A DNA stretch of 64,000 bases from Bacteroidales bacterium. GTDB lineage: Bacteria; Bacteroidota; Bacteroidia; Bacteroidales; UBA932. Shown here one piece after another: positions 27,978 to 36,478 of the stretch. Where the stretch lies: contig JAGBTG010000035.1 in the NCBI GenBank assembly GCA_017631435.1, forward strand, positions 62,001-126,000, read 5' to 3'. Made by a program: the position numbers and the translations under genes. The first letter of the stretch is position 1. Every line of letters starts with the position of its first letter. The notes under the pieces were generated by a model. It was not told the DNA's origin. It saw nothing but the letters and a program-made list of their open reading frames with translations, and did no database searches.

Positions 27978-28007
27978 ATTACTATAACAACTTAAAGATT
28001 TTTTTCT

Positions 28008-28015
28008 TATTTTTG
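28008..28015 (+). promoter_or_regulatory. -7 element of the nagA pair
   Basis: TATTTTTG fits TAnnTTTG, 34 nt before the ATG at 28050. Confidence 0.4.
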
Positions 28016-28049
28016 TTGTAGTTAAAAATGATTAATAACGGTAAGAGAT

Positions 28050-29207
28050 ATGTTAACACAAATTATAAACGGTAAAATCCATACTCCACAAGGTTGGTTG
28101 AAGAATGGATCGGTAATTATAAGTGACAATAAGATTCTTGAGGTTTCAAACTGTGATCTTGCTGTTGTAGGCGCAAATATTGTAGATGCAAGAGGAATGT
28201 ACATTGTTCCAGGTGGTGTTGAAATTCACGTACATGGTGGTGGCGGAAGAGATTTCATGGAGGGAACAGAGGATGCTTTCAGAACTGCAGTGGATGCACA
28301 TATGCAGCATGGTACAACCAGTATCTTCCCTACTCTTTCTTCTTCAAGCATCCCGATGATTCAGGCTGCTGCGCGTACCACAGAAAAACTCATGGCCGAA
28401 AAGGACAGCCCAGTAATGGGCCTGCATCTTGAGGGACATTACTTCAATATGAAGATGGCCGGCGGTCAGATTCCTGAATATATAAAGAACCCTGATCCAA
28501 ATGAGTATATTCCACTATTGGAGGAGTTCAATTGCATTAAGAGATGGGATGCTTCACCAGAGCTTCCAGGTGCACTTCAGTTTGGAAGATATGTTTCCAG
28601 CAAAGGTATACTTGTATCAGTAGCACATACCCAGGCAGAGTTTGAAGACATCAGTGCCGGTTTTGATGCAGGATATACCCATGCAACTCATTTCTATAAT
28701 GCAATGCCAGGTTTCCATAAGAAGAATGAGTACAAATATGAGGGTACAGTTGAGTCTATCTACCTTATGGATGATATGACTGTTGAGGCGATTGCAGACG
28801 GTATCCACGTTCCTCCTACAATCTTGAGACTTATCTATAAAGTTAAAGGTGTTGAGAAAACTGCCCTTATTACAGATGCACTGGCTTGTGCGGCAAGTGA
28901 CAGTAAGACAGCATTTGATCCTAGAGTAATCATTGAGGACGGAGTTTGTAAGCTTGCAGACCGTTCTGCCCTTGCAGGAAGTATTGCAACTATGGACCGC
29001 CTTATTCAGACAATGACATTCAAGGCTGAGGTTCCTTTGTTTGATGTTTGCCGTATGATTTCAGAAACTCCTGCAAAAATTATGGGAGTTTATGACAGGA
29101 AGGGTTCTTTGGAAAGAGGAAAGGATGCTGATATCCTTCTGTTGGACAAGAATCTTGATGTACGTGCTGTATGGGCAATGGGTAAACTTGTAAAGAATTT
29201 TGAGTAG
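28050..29207 (+). CDS. nagA: N-acetylglucosamine-6-phosphate deacetylase
   Basis: The 385-residue amidohydrolase has the metal and catalytic residues of NagA in place: HVH (His60, His62), Glu128 in HLEGHYF, His193 in AHTQAEF, His214 in ATHFYNAM, DGIH, and the catalytic Asp276 in ITDALA. It removes acetate from GlcNAc-6-P in amino-sugar catabolism. HLEG is followed by His where Pro is usual. A closely similar second copy follows 12 nt later but has lost four of these residues. Confidence 0.92.
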   Translation: MLTQIINGKIHTPQGWLKNGSVIISDNKILEVSNCDLAVVGANIVDARGMYIVPGGVEIHVHGGGGRDFMEGTEDAFRTAVDAHMQHGTTSIFPTLSSSSIPMIQAAARTTEKLMAEKDSPVMGLHLEGHYFNMKMAGGQIPEYIKNPDPNEYIPLLEEFNCIKRWDASPELPGALQFGRYVSSKGILVSVAHTQAEFEDISAGFDAGYTHATHFYNAMPGFHKKNEYKYEGTVESIYLMDDMTVEAIADGIHVPPTILRLIYKVKGVEKTALITDALACAASDSKTAFDPRVIIEDGVCKLADRSALAGSIATMDRLIQTMTFKAEVPLFDVCRMISETPAKIMGVYDRKGSLERGKDADILLLDKNLDVRAVWAMGKLVKNFE

Positions 29208-29219
29208 CATTTACAATAT

Positions 29220-30362
29220 ATGTTGACACAAATAATTAATGGAAAGATCCTCACTCCAAACGGCTGGGTTGAAGGTGGATCTGTTATCATCAGTGACAGT
29301 AAGATTATGGAGATTGCCAACAGTGATCTCCCTAGGATTGGTGCAAGAATTGTTGATGTAAAAGGCGATTATATTTTACCTGGTTTTGTAGCAATGAATA
29401 TTCATGGTGCTGCAGGATTTGCATTCAAAGACAGTAACCGTGAGCAGTTTGAATTGGCTATAAAAGCACATCTCAAACACGGAGCCACTACTATATTTCC
29501 TACAATTTACACAGCAAAGACCGAGAAAATATATAGGTCTGCGGATATATGTAATGAAATACTTAAAGAAGGCAATACACCTGTTAAAGGACTTCATATT
29601 GCAGGACCATATTTCAATCCAAGGATGGTCAATGATTTTCCAGGTGCCAAGAATCCTGATAAAGAGGAATATTTAAAAATTCTTTCTGATATTAACTGTA
29701 TCAGAAGATGGGACATATCACCAGAATTGCCTGGTGCATATGAAATGGCTAAAATTCTCAAATGGAAAAACATTGTTGCTGGAATAACCCATACTCAGGC
29801 TGAATTTGAAGTTGTAAAAGATGCATATGATGCTGGTTTCAAACATGTATCACAACTTTATACTTCAATGCCGGGCTTCCATAAACGTGGTGAGTACAAG
29901 TACGAGGGAACTGTTGAGAGCGTACTTTTGTTGGATGATATGAGTGTGGAGGTTATTGCAGACGGAAAACATCTTCCAGGTACAATTCTCAGACTTGTAT
30001 ATAAACTTAAAGGTGTAGAGATGATGTCACTTGTAACTTGTGCACTTAAATATGCAGAGTTTGAGGGTGATGTAGAAGCGGATTCAGATTTCATTATTGA
30101 AGACGGTGTATGCAAGTTTAAAGACCGTTCAGCATTGGCAGGCAGTTTGGCTACAATGGATACTGTTGTAAAGGTTGCTGTAGAAGCGGGCATCCCATTT
30201 GTTGATGCAGTTAGAATGGCTTCCGAGTCACCTGCCAAAGTAATGGGCTGCTTTGACAGATGCGGTTCATTGGAAGATGGAAAGGATGCCGATATTGTAA
30301 TAATGAACAAAGATTATAAAGTAACAGGTGTTTGGCAGCAAGGTGTTGAGTTTACTGAATAG
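29220..30362 (+). CDS. NagA-like pseudoenzyme (amidohydrolase fold, active site lost)
   Basis: This 380-residue tandem paralogue of the preceding NagA is alignable along its full length, and frame and length are intact. Position by position, key residues differ: His60 to Asn60 (NIHG), metal ligand Glu128 to Ala128 (HIAGPYF), His214 to Gln212 (SQLYTSM) and catalytic Asp276 to Cys274 (VTCALK). His191 (THTQAEF) and the ADGKH histidine remain. Loss of the metal ligand and the general base predicts no deacetylase activity. It may be a subunit or regulator of the active NagA, or a binding protein. Confidence 0.85.
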   Translation: MLTQIINGKILTPNGWVEGGSVIISDSKIMEIANSDLPRIGARIVDVKGDYILPGFVAMNIHGAAGFAFKDSNREQFELAIKAHLKHGATTIFPTIYTAKTEKIYRSADICNEILKEGNTPVKGLHIAGPYFNPRMVNDFPGAKNPDKEEYLKILSDINCIRRWDISPELPGAYEMAKILKWKNIVAGITHTQAEFEVVKDAYDAGFKHVSQLYTSMPGFHKRGEYKYEGTVESVLLLDDMSVEVIADGKHLPGTILRLVYKLKGVEMMSLVTCALKYAEFEGDVEADSDFIIEDGVCKFKDRSALAGSLATMDTVVKVAVEAGIPFVDAVRMASESPAKVMGCFDRCGSLEDGKDADIVIMNKDYKVTGVWQQGVEFTE

Positions 30363-31326
30363 ATTGGCTGTCCTTATAGCCGGTTGCTTCATTGCTTTTT
30401 CATGTTCCAACCCGTTGGAGAAAAGCGTGATGGAACCTCTCGAAGCTAAGGAGATTGACAGAGTTGCAAGGAAAGACAAAACTTTCCTTGCAACTTATTC
30501 TGTTGTTGAGGATAAATGGAACCACATCCATACTCCAGAAGATTCGAGCAGATGGCAAAGCATTACATATGACAGGCTTCATACCTACCTTACAACTATA
30601 GAAAGTGCCCAACTGAATTCTCCCCTTGTAATACAGTTGAGGGAGAAATGGGAGAAATCTTACAATTCACACAGGGTTACTGCAGATACCATCATTAAAA
30701 CTTGGAAAAACTATCTTCAAAGCAATTCAACTGATTCTCTAGTTACAGTATCATATGAAGGTATAGAACTGGAAAGATTCAGAAATTCCAGGAAAGAGAT
30801 AGATACTCTGCTTAAGGCCAAAATTAGCATCAAACCTTTAAAACAGGTAATTGATTCTATATCTGTACAATATGCATTCATAAACTTGAATGATACCATA
30901 CAACCAGCAGACAGTTCATTTACTCCCAACGTAATTGAGGTGAAGAAAAGAATCAACCAAATCCATAATTTAAAGGTATTCCCAGATCTTGATAAAGAGA
31001 CTAAAAGAATGCTTATTGCCAAAGATTCTTCTGTAGCATTTTCTGCTGTTGTCACAAACCTTTATTGCTCCGGAAAATCATTCTGTAAGGACTCTCTTAT
31101 GAAAGAGATGCCAAAATCTGTACAGGCATACATTCAGGCAGAGAGCAGAACAGATACTCTCTCACCAGTGTTTGACCAGAATTTTTACATTGAGAATATC
31201 ATTAAAGAATTGGTTGACAAGAGCTTTATGTCTCAAAGTGCTTTCATTAAACTGAATGCGGAGGACTACTATAAGGAAATAGATTCGCTTGTATTCAATT
31301 TCTTGAACTACAACAGTCTGCAGTAA
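30328..31326 (+). CDS. Lipoprotein of unknown function
   Basis: The 332-residue protein has an N-terminal hydrophobic segment and lipobox (LIAGCFIAFSC). The rest is helical and rich in charged and Ser/Thr residues, with no domain I recognise; the C-terminal part has a CSGKSFC pair. The ATG at 30328 overlaps the end of the nagA-like gene by 35 nt, so it is probably translated from the same mRNA; a TTG at 30346 is an alternative start. The 3' end overlaps the convergent cyclo-ligase gene by 19 nt. Confidence 0.6.
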   Translation: MFGSKVLSLLNRLAVLIAGCFIAFSCSNPLEKSVMEPLEAKEIDRVARKDKTFLATYSVVEDKWNHIHTPEDSSRWQSITYDRLHTYLTTIESAQLNSPLVIQLREKWEKSYNSHRVTADTIIKTWKNYLQSNSTDSLVTVSYEGIELERFRNSRKEIDTLLKAKISIKPLKQVIDSISVQYAFINLNDTIQPADSSFTPNVIEVKKRINQIHNLKVFPDLDKETKRMLIAKDSSVAFSAVVTNLYCSGKSFCKDSLMKEMPKSVQAYIQAESRTDTLSPVFDQNFYIENIIKELVDKSFMSQSAFIKLNAEDYYKEIDSLVFNFLNYNSLQ

Positions 31327-31880
31327 GTTTCAGATTCAGTAATTACCATATCAAGAGGTATATCATGCTGGCAGCATGGTATTTTCTCAACCATCTGAAA
31401 ATCATATCCCAGTCCTATTTTGGGACATTCAAGATATGGCAGGAGCTTGTCGTAAAATCCTTTTCCCCTACCCATCCTGTTGCAATCAGAATCAAATGCA
31501 ACACCAGGAATCACAGCCAGTTCTATCTCAGAAGGATCAACACTCTTTCCTCCCGACGGTTCCATAATGTTCCTGTATCCGCATTCCAATTCCTTAGGAT
31601 TATATTCTTTAAGGGCCAGGTATTCACCTTCAACAATTGGAAGAACAATTCTTTTACAGCCTCCCTCGTAGCTGTACAAATAATTGATAAGGTAATGTGT
31701 CAACACTTCGTCGGGAAGAGAATGGTACAGCAGGATAGTGCGCGAAGATGCAACCTCTTCAAGCTTCAATACTTTGTTTGCAATAATAGAGGATGCAGAT
31801 TCTTTATCGTAAGTTGACTGCTCTTTTTTCAAAGTGCGGATCTTACGGCGAATTTCCTTTTTCTGCTCCTGAATATCCAT
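31308..31880 (-). CDS. 5-formyltetrahydrofolate cyclo-ligase
   Basis: The 190-residue protein has the family layout: an N-terminal EIRRKIRTLKKEQ helix, a central substrate region (YHSLPDEVLT) and the ATP-binding C-terminal motif GRGKGFYDKLLPYLE followed by GLGYDFQ. It converts 5-formyl-THF to 5,10-methenyl-THF with ATP. Its ATG abuts the marC stop (one shared base), so the two are translationally coupled. Confidence 0.92.
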   Translation of the reverse strand: MDIQEQKKEIRRKIRTLKKEQSTYDKESASSIIANKVLKLEEVASSRTILLYHSLPDEVLTHYLINYLYSYEGGCKRIVLPIVEGEYLALKEYNPKELECGYRNIMEPSGGKSVDPSEIELAVIPGVAFDSDCNRMGRGKGFYDKLLPYLECPKIGLGYDFQMVEKIPCCQHDIPLDMVITESETYCRLL

Positions 31881-32518
31881 TATCCAATGAATGAATTGAT
31901 GAATGGCCTTATTCCGGCAAGGAAGAATTCAACTGCAATAACCATAATTATAAGTCCCATTATACGGAGCATTACATTTATTCCAGTTTCTCCAAGGTAT
32001 TTTACAATTCTGGTTGAGAATGCAAAAATGATGTAGCACAAAAGGAGTACAACCATAACAGAAATAACGAATGCAACCTTATGTGGAATTGTTGATGCGT
32101 CTTCCATCAATACAATAGCGTTGGTAATTGCACCAGGGCCGCAGAGCATAGGAATTGCAAGAGGTGTAATTGCTATATCTTTTGCAGCTTTATGAATTTC
32201 ATCCTGTCCTCCCTTTATTGGTGATAGCCTTGCATTCAGCATGTCAAATCCCACAACAAAGAAAATGGCTCCACCAACAATCCTGAAGCTGTCTACAGAA
32301 ATTCCAAAGAATTTGAAAAGGAACTGTCCGGAGAAAGCGAATCCCAAGATTATAAGCAATGCCGCAAATACGGCACGGCTTGCAATTGCCAGTTTCTCTT
32401 TCCTCCCAATTTCAGAAGTAAGTCCAAGGTAAACAGGAAGGATGCTGATTGGATTTACAAGTGTAAAGAATGATGTAAATACCAGCAATGCATATGAAAT
32501 GACTGAATTATGTTCCAT
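31880..32518 (-). CDS. MarC family integral membrane protein
   Basis: The 212-residue protein has six hydrophobic helices, LVNPISILPVYLGLT near the N-terminus and PLAIPMLCGPGAITNAIVL in the middle, both MarC-family (UPF0056) signatures. The family was once linked to multiple antibiotic resistance, but its transport function is not established. It is upstream of and coupled to the cyclo-ligase gene. Confidence 0.88.
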   Translation of the reverse strand: MEHNSVISYALLVFTSFFTLVNPISILPVYLGLTSEIGRKEKLAIASRAVFAALLIILGFAFSGQFLFKFFGISVDSFRIVGGAIFFVVGFDMLNARLSPIKGGQDEIHKAAKDIAITPLAIPMLCGPGAITNAIVLMEDASTIPHKVAFVISVMVVLLLCYIIFAFSTRIVKYLGETGINVMLRIMGLIIMVIAVEFFLAGIRPFINSFIG

Positions 32519-32544
32519 AAAGCTTATAATTAAGACGCAATTTG

Positions 32545-32577
32545 TTTGCGGTATAAAGATAGTAATTATTATATTTG
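32545..32577 (+). promoter_or_regulatory. Consensus promoter of the WYL regulator pair
   Basis: TTTG (32545-32548), a 21-nt spacer, then TATATTTG (32570-32577): the best match to the Bacteroidota housekeeping promoter in the window. Transcription should start about 32584, ahead of the ATG at 32596. This rules out the in-frame TTG at 32575, which lies in the -7 box. Confidence 0.7.
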
Positions 32578-32595
32578 TATACCAAATTTTTTACC

Positions 32596-33696
32596 ATGAG
32601 CATATCATCCAATGCCCTTCTCAGACACAAGGTCATAGACAGGTGCCTTAGGGACCAAAGCAGGAAATATACACTTATAGACCTTATAAATGCCTGTACC
32701 AATGCAATCAAACTCAAGTATGGTACTAAGATAACCGCAAAATACAAGGTCTCTGTAAGGTCACTGCAGCTAGATCTTCAAGTGATGCGCGACAAGCATA
32801 AAGGCTATGGTGCTCCTATTGTAGTATATAACCAGAAATACTACAAATACAGTGATCCGGATTATAGCATAGATAATGCACGGCTGGGCAAGGCTACACT
32901 GTCAGAGGTTGTTGAGCTCGTATCTGACCTTAAGGATTATGCTTCATTCAAACAGCTTGAATCATTGAGGAACCTTACAGGATTGCTTTCGGACGGTATA
33001 AATACCATTATAAACAAACAGAGCAATGTAGTGGAGAATGAGCCTAAACAGAACCCGTTGGGATTGGAGTATTTCAACACCATTTATGATGCCATCTTAA
33101 ATAAAAAAGCTCTCTGTATTGGATACTGGTCATCCAGATCCAACAACATCATGAGCATTATCTTTTATCCTTTCTATCTTAAGGAGTACAAAGGGAGATG
33201 GTATGCACTAGGATTCAAGGATGGCCTTAATGGAGTTTACAAGCTTCCTTTGGACAGGATAAGGGACTATTCTTATTCAATTCTCCCTTTTCCCGACGAT
33301 TACACATTCAATCCACAGGATTATTTTAATGACATAATAGGTGTAACCCGCTTAAGCGGTGAAGTAAAGGAAATCAAGTTTCTTGTACAGAACCGTCTTG
33401 CACCTTTTATCAGACTCAATCCCCTACACCATTCGCAGAAGTTATCCTTTCTGCATGAAAATGGCGATATGGAATTTACAATTAATATCATTCCTAACAG
33501 GGAGTTCTATAACCTGATATTTGAATATCAGCCATATATTCAAATTATTTCACCTAGAGAGGCAGGCCTTGCCGCCAATGAACGTGTAGAGGAAATTGCA
33601 GCTCAATTGCCGGATTATTCTGTTACCAGACAAAAGGATGCTGCTTCCAAAAACAGTATGGAGGATGACGGATATAACCTTTTTTCAAATCTGTAG
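32596..33696 (+). CDS. WYL domain transcriptional regulator 1
   Basis: This 366-residue protein has an N-terminal helix-turn-helix (YTLIDLINACTNAI, VSVRSLQLDLQVMRDK) and a central and C-terminal WYL domain. The latter includes IGYWSSRSNNIMSIIFYPFY, KGRWYALGFKD and YKLPLDRIRDYS. WYL domains sense ligands, often nucleotides or nucleic acids, and control stress, defence or DNA-repair genes. A second WYL regulator starts 3 nt after the stop. The shorter start at 32596 is chosen because the longer one begins inside the promoter. Confidence 0.88.
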   Translation: MSISSNALLRHKVIDRCLRDQSRKYTLIDLINACTNAIKLKYGTKITAKYKVSVRSLQLDLQVMRDKHKGYGAPIVVYNQKYYKYSDPDYSIDNARLGKATLSEVVELVSDLKDYASFKQLESLRNLTGLLSDGINTIINKQSNVVENEPKQNPLGLEYFNTIYDAILNKKALCIGYWSSRSNNIMSIIFYPFYLKEYKGRWYALGFKDGLNGVYKLPLDRIRDYSYSILPFPDDYTFNPQDYFNDIIGVTRLSGEVKEIKFLVQNRLAPFIRLNPLHHSQKLSFLHENGDMEFTINIIPNREFYNLIFEYQPYIQIISPREAGLAANERVEEIAAQLPDYSVTRQKDAASKNSMEDDGYNLFSNL

Positions 33697-33699
33697 CCT

Positions 33700-34602
33700 A
33701 TGGACCAGCCAAAAATAGAGCGTCTGCTCCGACTGATGATGATGCTTACTGCCAATAACAGATATACAGTAGATGAGCTGGCAGAGCGTCTTGAAACATC
33801 ACCAAGAACAATATACCGTTATATTGATACATTTAAGGAAGCCGGATTCCTAATTACCAAAAAAGGGGACTGTTTCCGTATAGACAAGAAATCCAAATAT
33901 TTCAAGGATATATCCCAACTTGTCCATTTTACTGAGGAAGAGGCATATATACTCAATTCAGCAATTGAAAGCATTGATCCTACAAACACAATCAAGCAGA
34001 ACCTCAAAGCCAAGCTTGCTTCCGTTTATGATTTTAAGATGCTGGCAGAGTGTGTGGTTAAAGGCGAGAATGCCAAAAATGTAAATTCACTTATTGAAGC
34101 CATTGAAAACAAGAAACAGGTGATTCTAAAGAACTACACCTCTGGACACAGCAAGAAAGTATCTGACAGGCTTATTGAGCCTTTGTCATTCACTACAAAC
34201 TATATTCAAGTTTGGGGATATGAGATTTCGTCGGGAAAAAACAAATTGTTCAAGCTTTCCAGGATTGGTTCTGTGGAAGTTCTGGAAGATGAATGGGCAT
34301 TTGAAAATGAGCATTCAGTTGGAATGATGGATATATTCAGGATTACAAGTTTTGAACAGATTCCAATTAAGCTCAAACTTGGACTTATGGCTTCATCTCT
34401 TCTTGTGGAGGAGTATCCTCTGGCTGAGAAGTACCTCTCTCCCGCTCCAGATGATTCAAACAGCCACATTCTGGATATAACCGTATGCGGCTATGAAGGA
34501 GTGGGCAGATTTGTTCTGGGATTGCTTGATGATATTGAAATCATTGAAGGCAACGGACTTAAGGAATTCCTAAGGGAAAGGATGAAAATGGCAAAATTTT
34601 AA
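33700..34602 (+). CDS. WYL domain transcriptional regulator 2
   Basis: This 300-residue protein of the YafY/WYL type has an N-terminal HTH (YTVDELAERLETSPRTIYRYI) and a WYL domain with QVILKNYTSGHSKKVSDRLI, PLSFTTNYIQVWGYE and KLFKLSRIGSVEVLED, then a C-terminal WCX-like region. Two consecutive WYL proteins of different length suggest a heteromeric or two-input regulator. The nearest possible targets are the convergent DMT transporter, the HAD gene and marC. No defence genes lie beside them. Confidence 0.9.
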   Translation: MDQPKIERLLRLMMMLTANNRYTVDELAERLETSPRTIYRYIDTFKEAGFLITKKGDCFRIDKKSKYFKDISQLVHFTEEEAYILNSAIESIDPTNTIKQNLKAKLASVYDFKMLAECVVKGENAKNVNSLIEAIENKKQVILKNYTSGHSKKVSDRLIEPLSFTTNYIQVWGYEISSGKNKLFKLSRIGSVEVLEDEWAFENEHSVGMMDIFRITSFEQIPIKLKLGLMASSLLVEEYPLAEKYLSPAPDDSNSHILDITVCGYEGVGRFVLGLLDDIEIIEGNGLKEFLRERMKMAKF

Positions 34603-35522
34603 ATAACACTGCCCCAGCACAAAAGTGCGAGTCCAACCAGTATCAGAGCAAGGTCCAAAGCCTTTGCTTTAAGGTTCTTTTCTCTAAGAAGCAACGCTCC
34701 TGCTGTAAATGACACAACTACACTTCCTCTGCGTATCATGGAAATTACAGCTATAAGCGCATCATCGTATGAAAGGGCAAAGAAATATGCGAAATCTGCA
34801 ATTGAAACAAACAACGAGATGAGCGGTATCCACCATCTCCATTGTAACTTATTGGTTGTAAACCTGTTCATAATAAGCAGTACAGTTCCCATAATTGGCA
34901 CCTGATAAATGTTGAACCAGCTCTGCACAAATAGTGGCGGCAGCTGTTTCATTATGAATTTGTCGTACAGTCCGCTGATTGCACCTGTAATTACTGCTCC
35001 AAACAAAATGTATACCCACTTGTTGCTCTTGAAATCTATACCTTCTTTTCTTCCCGACAGACTCAACAGAAAGAGTGAAAACAAGGATATGGCAACACCT
35101 CCCCACTGCAGCAGATTCAACTTTTCACCAAAAAGAAGTACTGCACCCATAAGTACAAGGACAGGTCTTGTTGCATTTACAGGTCCTGCAATTGTAATTG
35201 GCAGATGCTTTAGTGCATAATATCCCATAATCCAGGAAGAGAGAACGATAAAAGCCTTGATTACTACAAGCAAATGCGCTTTGAGAGGTAATATTTCTGC
35301 ACAATCAGAGTATATTGATGTGAGTGATGCATTGAAAATTGTATCTTTTACAACTTCAGGACACAATGCCGAAACAATTATAAAAGGACAGAATATAATT
35401 GCACAGAAAATGGTGTTGCAGAACAACACGGAGAGCACAGCATTTCCGTTCAATGATTTCTTTTTTGCAATATCATAGAAACCAAGGAAGAAAGCTGAAA
35501 CAAATGCCAATAATACCCACAT
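34599..35522 (-). CDS. EamA/DMT superfamily transporter
   Basis: The 307-residue protein has about ten hydrophobic helices in two EamA-like halves (first: WVLLAFVSAFFLGFYDIAKK; second: WVYILFGAVITGAISGLYDK). The conserved region GYYALKHLPITIAGPVNATRP is a half-repeat boundary feature. Substrate is unknown; DMT carriers move small metabolites. The 3' end overlaps the convergent WYL2 gene by 4 nt. Confidence 0.85.
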   Translation of the reverse strand: MWVLLAFVSAFFLGFYDIAKKKSLNGNAVLSVLFCNTIFCAIIFCPFIIVSALCPEVVKDTIFNASLTSIYSDCAEILPLKAHLLVVIKAFIVLSSWIMGYYALKHLPITIAGPVNATRPVLVLMGAVLLFGEKLNLLQWGGVAISLFSLFLLSLSGRKEGIDFKSNKWVYILFGAVITGAISGLYDKFIMKQLPPLFVQSWFNIYQVPIMGTVLLIMNRFTTNKLQWRWWIPLISLFVSIADFAYFFALSYDDALIAVISMIRRGSVVVSFTAGALLLREKNLKAKALDLALILVGLALLCWGSVI

Positions 35523-35536
35523 AGCTCTTTTAAAAA

Positions 35537-35570
35537 TTTGTGCAAAAATACAATTGATTTATTAAATTTG
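35537..35570 (+). promoter_or_regulatory. Promoter of the HAD gene
   Basis: TTTG (35537-35540), a 22-nt spacer and TAAATTTG (35563-35570), 27 nt before the ATG at 35598. Confidence 0.6.
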
Positions 35571-35597
35571 TAAAAGTAATAAAGATAAAGTGCAGAT

Positions 35598-36464
35598 ATG
35601 AGAACAAGATCAAAGCTGCCTATTGTGGCACTGATTTATGACTTTGACGGAACACTTGCAGCCGGAAACATGCAGGAATATTCATTTATAGAGAGTGTAG
35701 GTGAAAAGAAAGAGGATTTCTGGGGACAGACTGCAGTGATGGCACAGGAACAGGACTCTGACAATGTGCTTGTTTATATGCTCCTTATGCTTGAAAAGGC
35801 AAAAGAGAGAGGCATTTCAATCAAGAGGGAGACCCTAAAAAAATATGGAGAGGATGTGAAACTTTTCAATGGTGTCAAGGAATGGTTCCGCAGAATCAGT
35901 GATTTTGGAATGGACCATGGTGTGATAGTGGAGCATTACATAAATTCATCGGGAATGAAAGAGATGATTGAGGGAACCCCTATTGCCGACGAGTTCAAGA
36001 CAATTTTTGCCAGCTCCTATTATTATGATGAAAATGGTGATGCACAGTGGCCAGCCGCTGCGGTAAACTATACCAACAAGACACAATTCCTCTACAAGAT
36101 AAACAAAGGAATTTTTACCATCAGGGACTCCGTAAAGATAAATGAGTCGATGCCAGATTCAAAGAAAAGGGTCCCTTTTACCAATATGGTCTATTTTGGA
36201 GACGGTGAAACAGATGTTCCTTGCATGAAACTGATCAAACAGATGGGTGGAAATACTATTGCTGTATATGAGCCTAAAAATGAGCGCAAGCGTGATGTGG
36301 CCAAGAAGATTTTGAACCAGGACAGATGCGATTATGTTTGCCCTGCTGACTATTCACCAGGCAAGAATCTTGACACATTGGTTAAAGGAATAATCTGCAA
36401 GATTAAGGTAGATGATGATTTGAAGAAACTTAAACAGGAATTCAAAAAGAAAGGGTACCGTTAA
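35598..36464 (+). CDS. HAD superfamily hydrolase (phosphoserine-phosphatase-like)
   Basis: This 288-residue HAD protein has motif I YDFDGTLAAGNM (nucleophile and acid Asp), motif II region EHYINSSGMKEMIEG and motif III/IV VYFGDGETDVPCMKL. A helical cap lies between motifs I and II, as in subclass C1. The physiological substrate is not evident. It stands alone with its own promoter and terminator; the terminator hairpin encloses its stop codon. Confidence 0.85.
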   Translation: MRTRSKLPIVALIYDFDGTLAAGNMQEYSFIESVGEKKEDFWGQTAVMAQEQDSDNVLVYMLLMLEKAKERGISIKRETLKKYGEDVKLFNGVKEWFRRISDFGMDHGVIVEHYINSSGMKEMIEGTPIADEFKTIFASSYYYDENGDAQWPAAAVNYTNKTQFLYKINKGIFTIRDSVKINESMPDSKKRVPFTNMVYFGDGETDVPCMKLIKQMGGNTIAVYEPKNERKRDVAKKILNQDRCDYVCPADYSPGKNLDTLVKGIICKIKVDDDLKKLKQEFKKKGYR

Positions 36465-36478
36465 AGGTATCCTTTTTT
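36451..36478 (+). terminator. Rho-independent terminator of the HAD gene
   Basis: AAGGGTACC and GGTATCCTT pair over 9 bp (one G-U) around a 6-nt loop that contains the stop codon, followed by six T. It extends into the end of the convergent MATE gene. Confidence 0.8.

Noticed and set aside
32575..32595. N-terminal extension of WYL regulator 1 from TTG
   Set aside because: The codon lies inside a consensus promoter (TTTG-21-TATATTTG); the ATG at 32596 is downstream of the expected transcription start.
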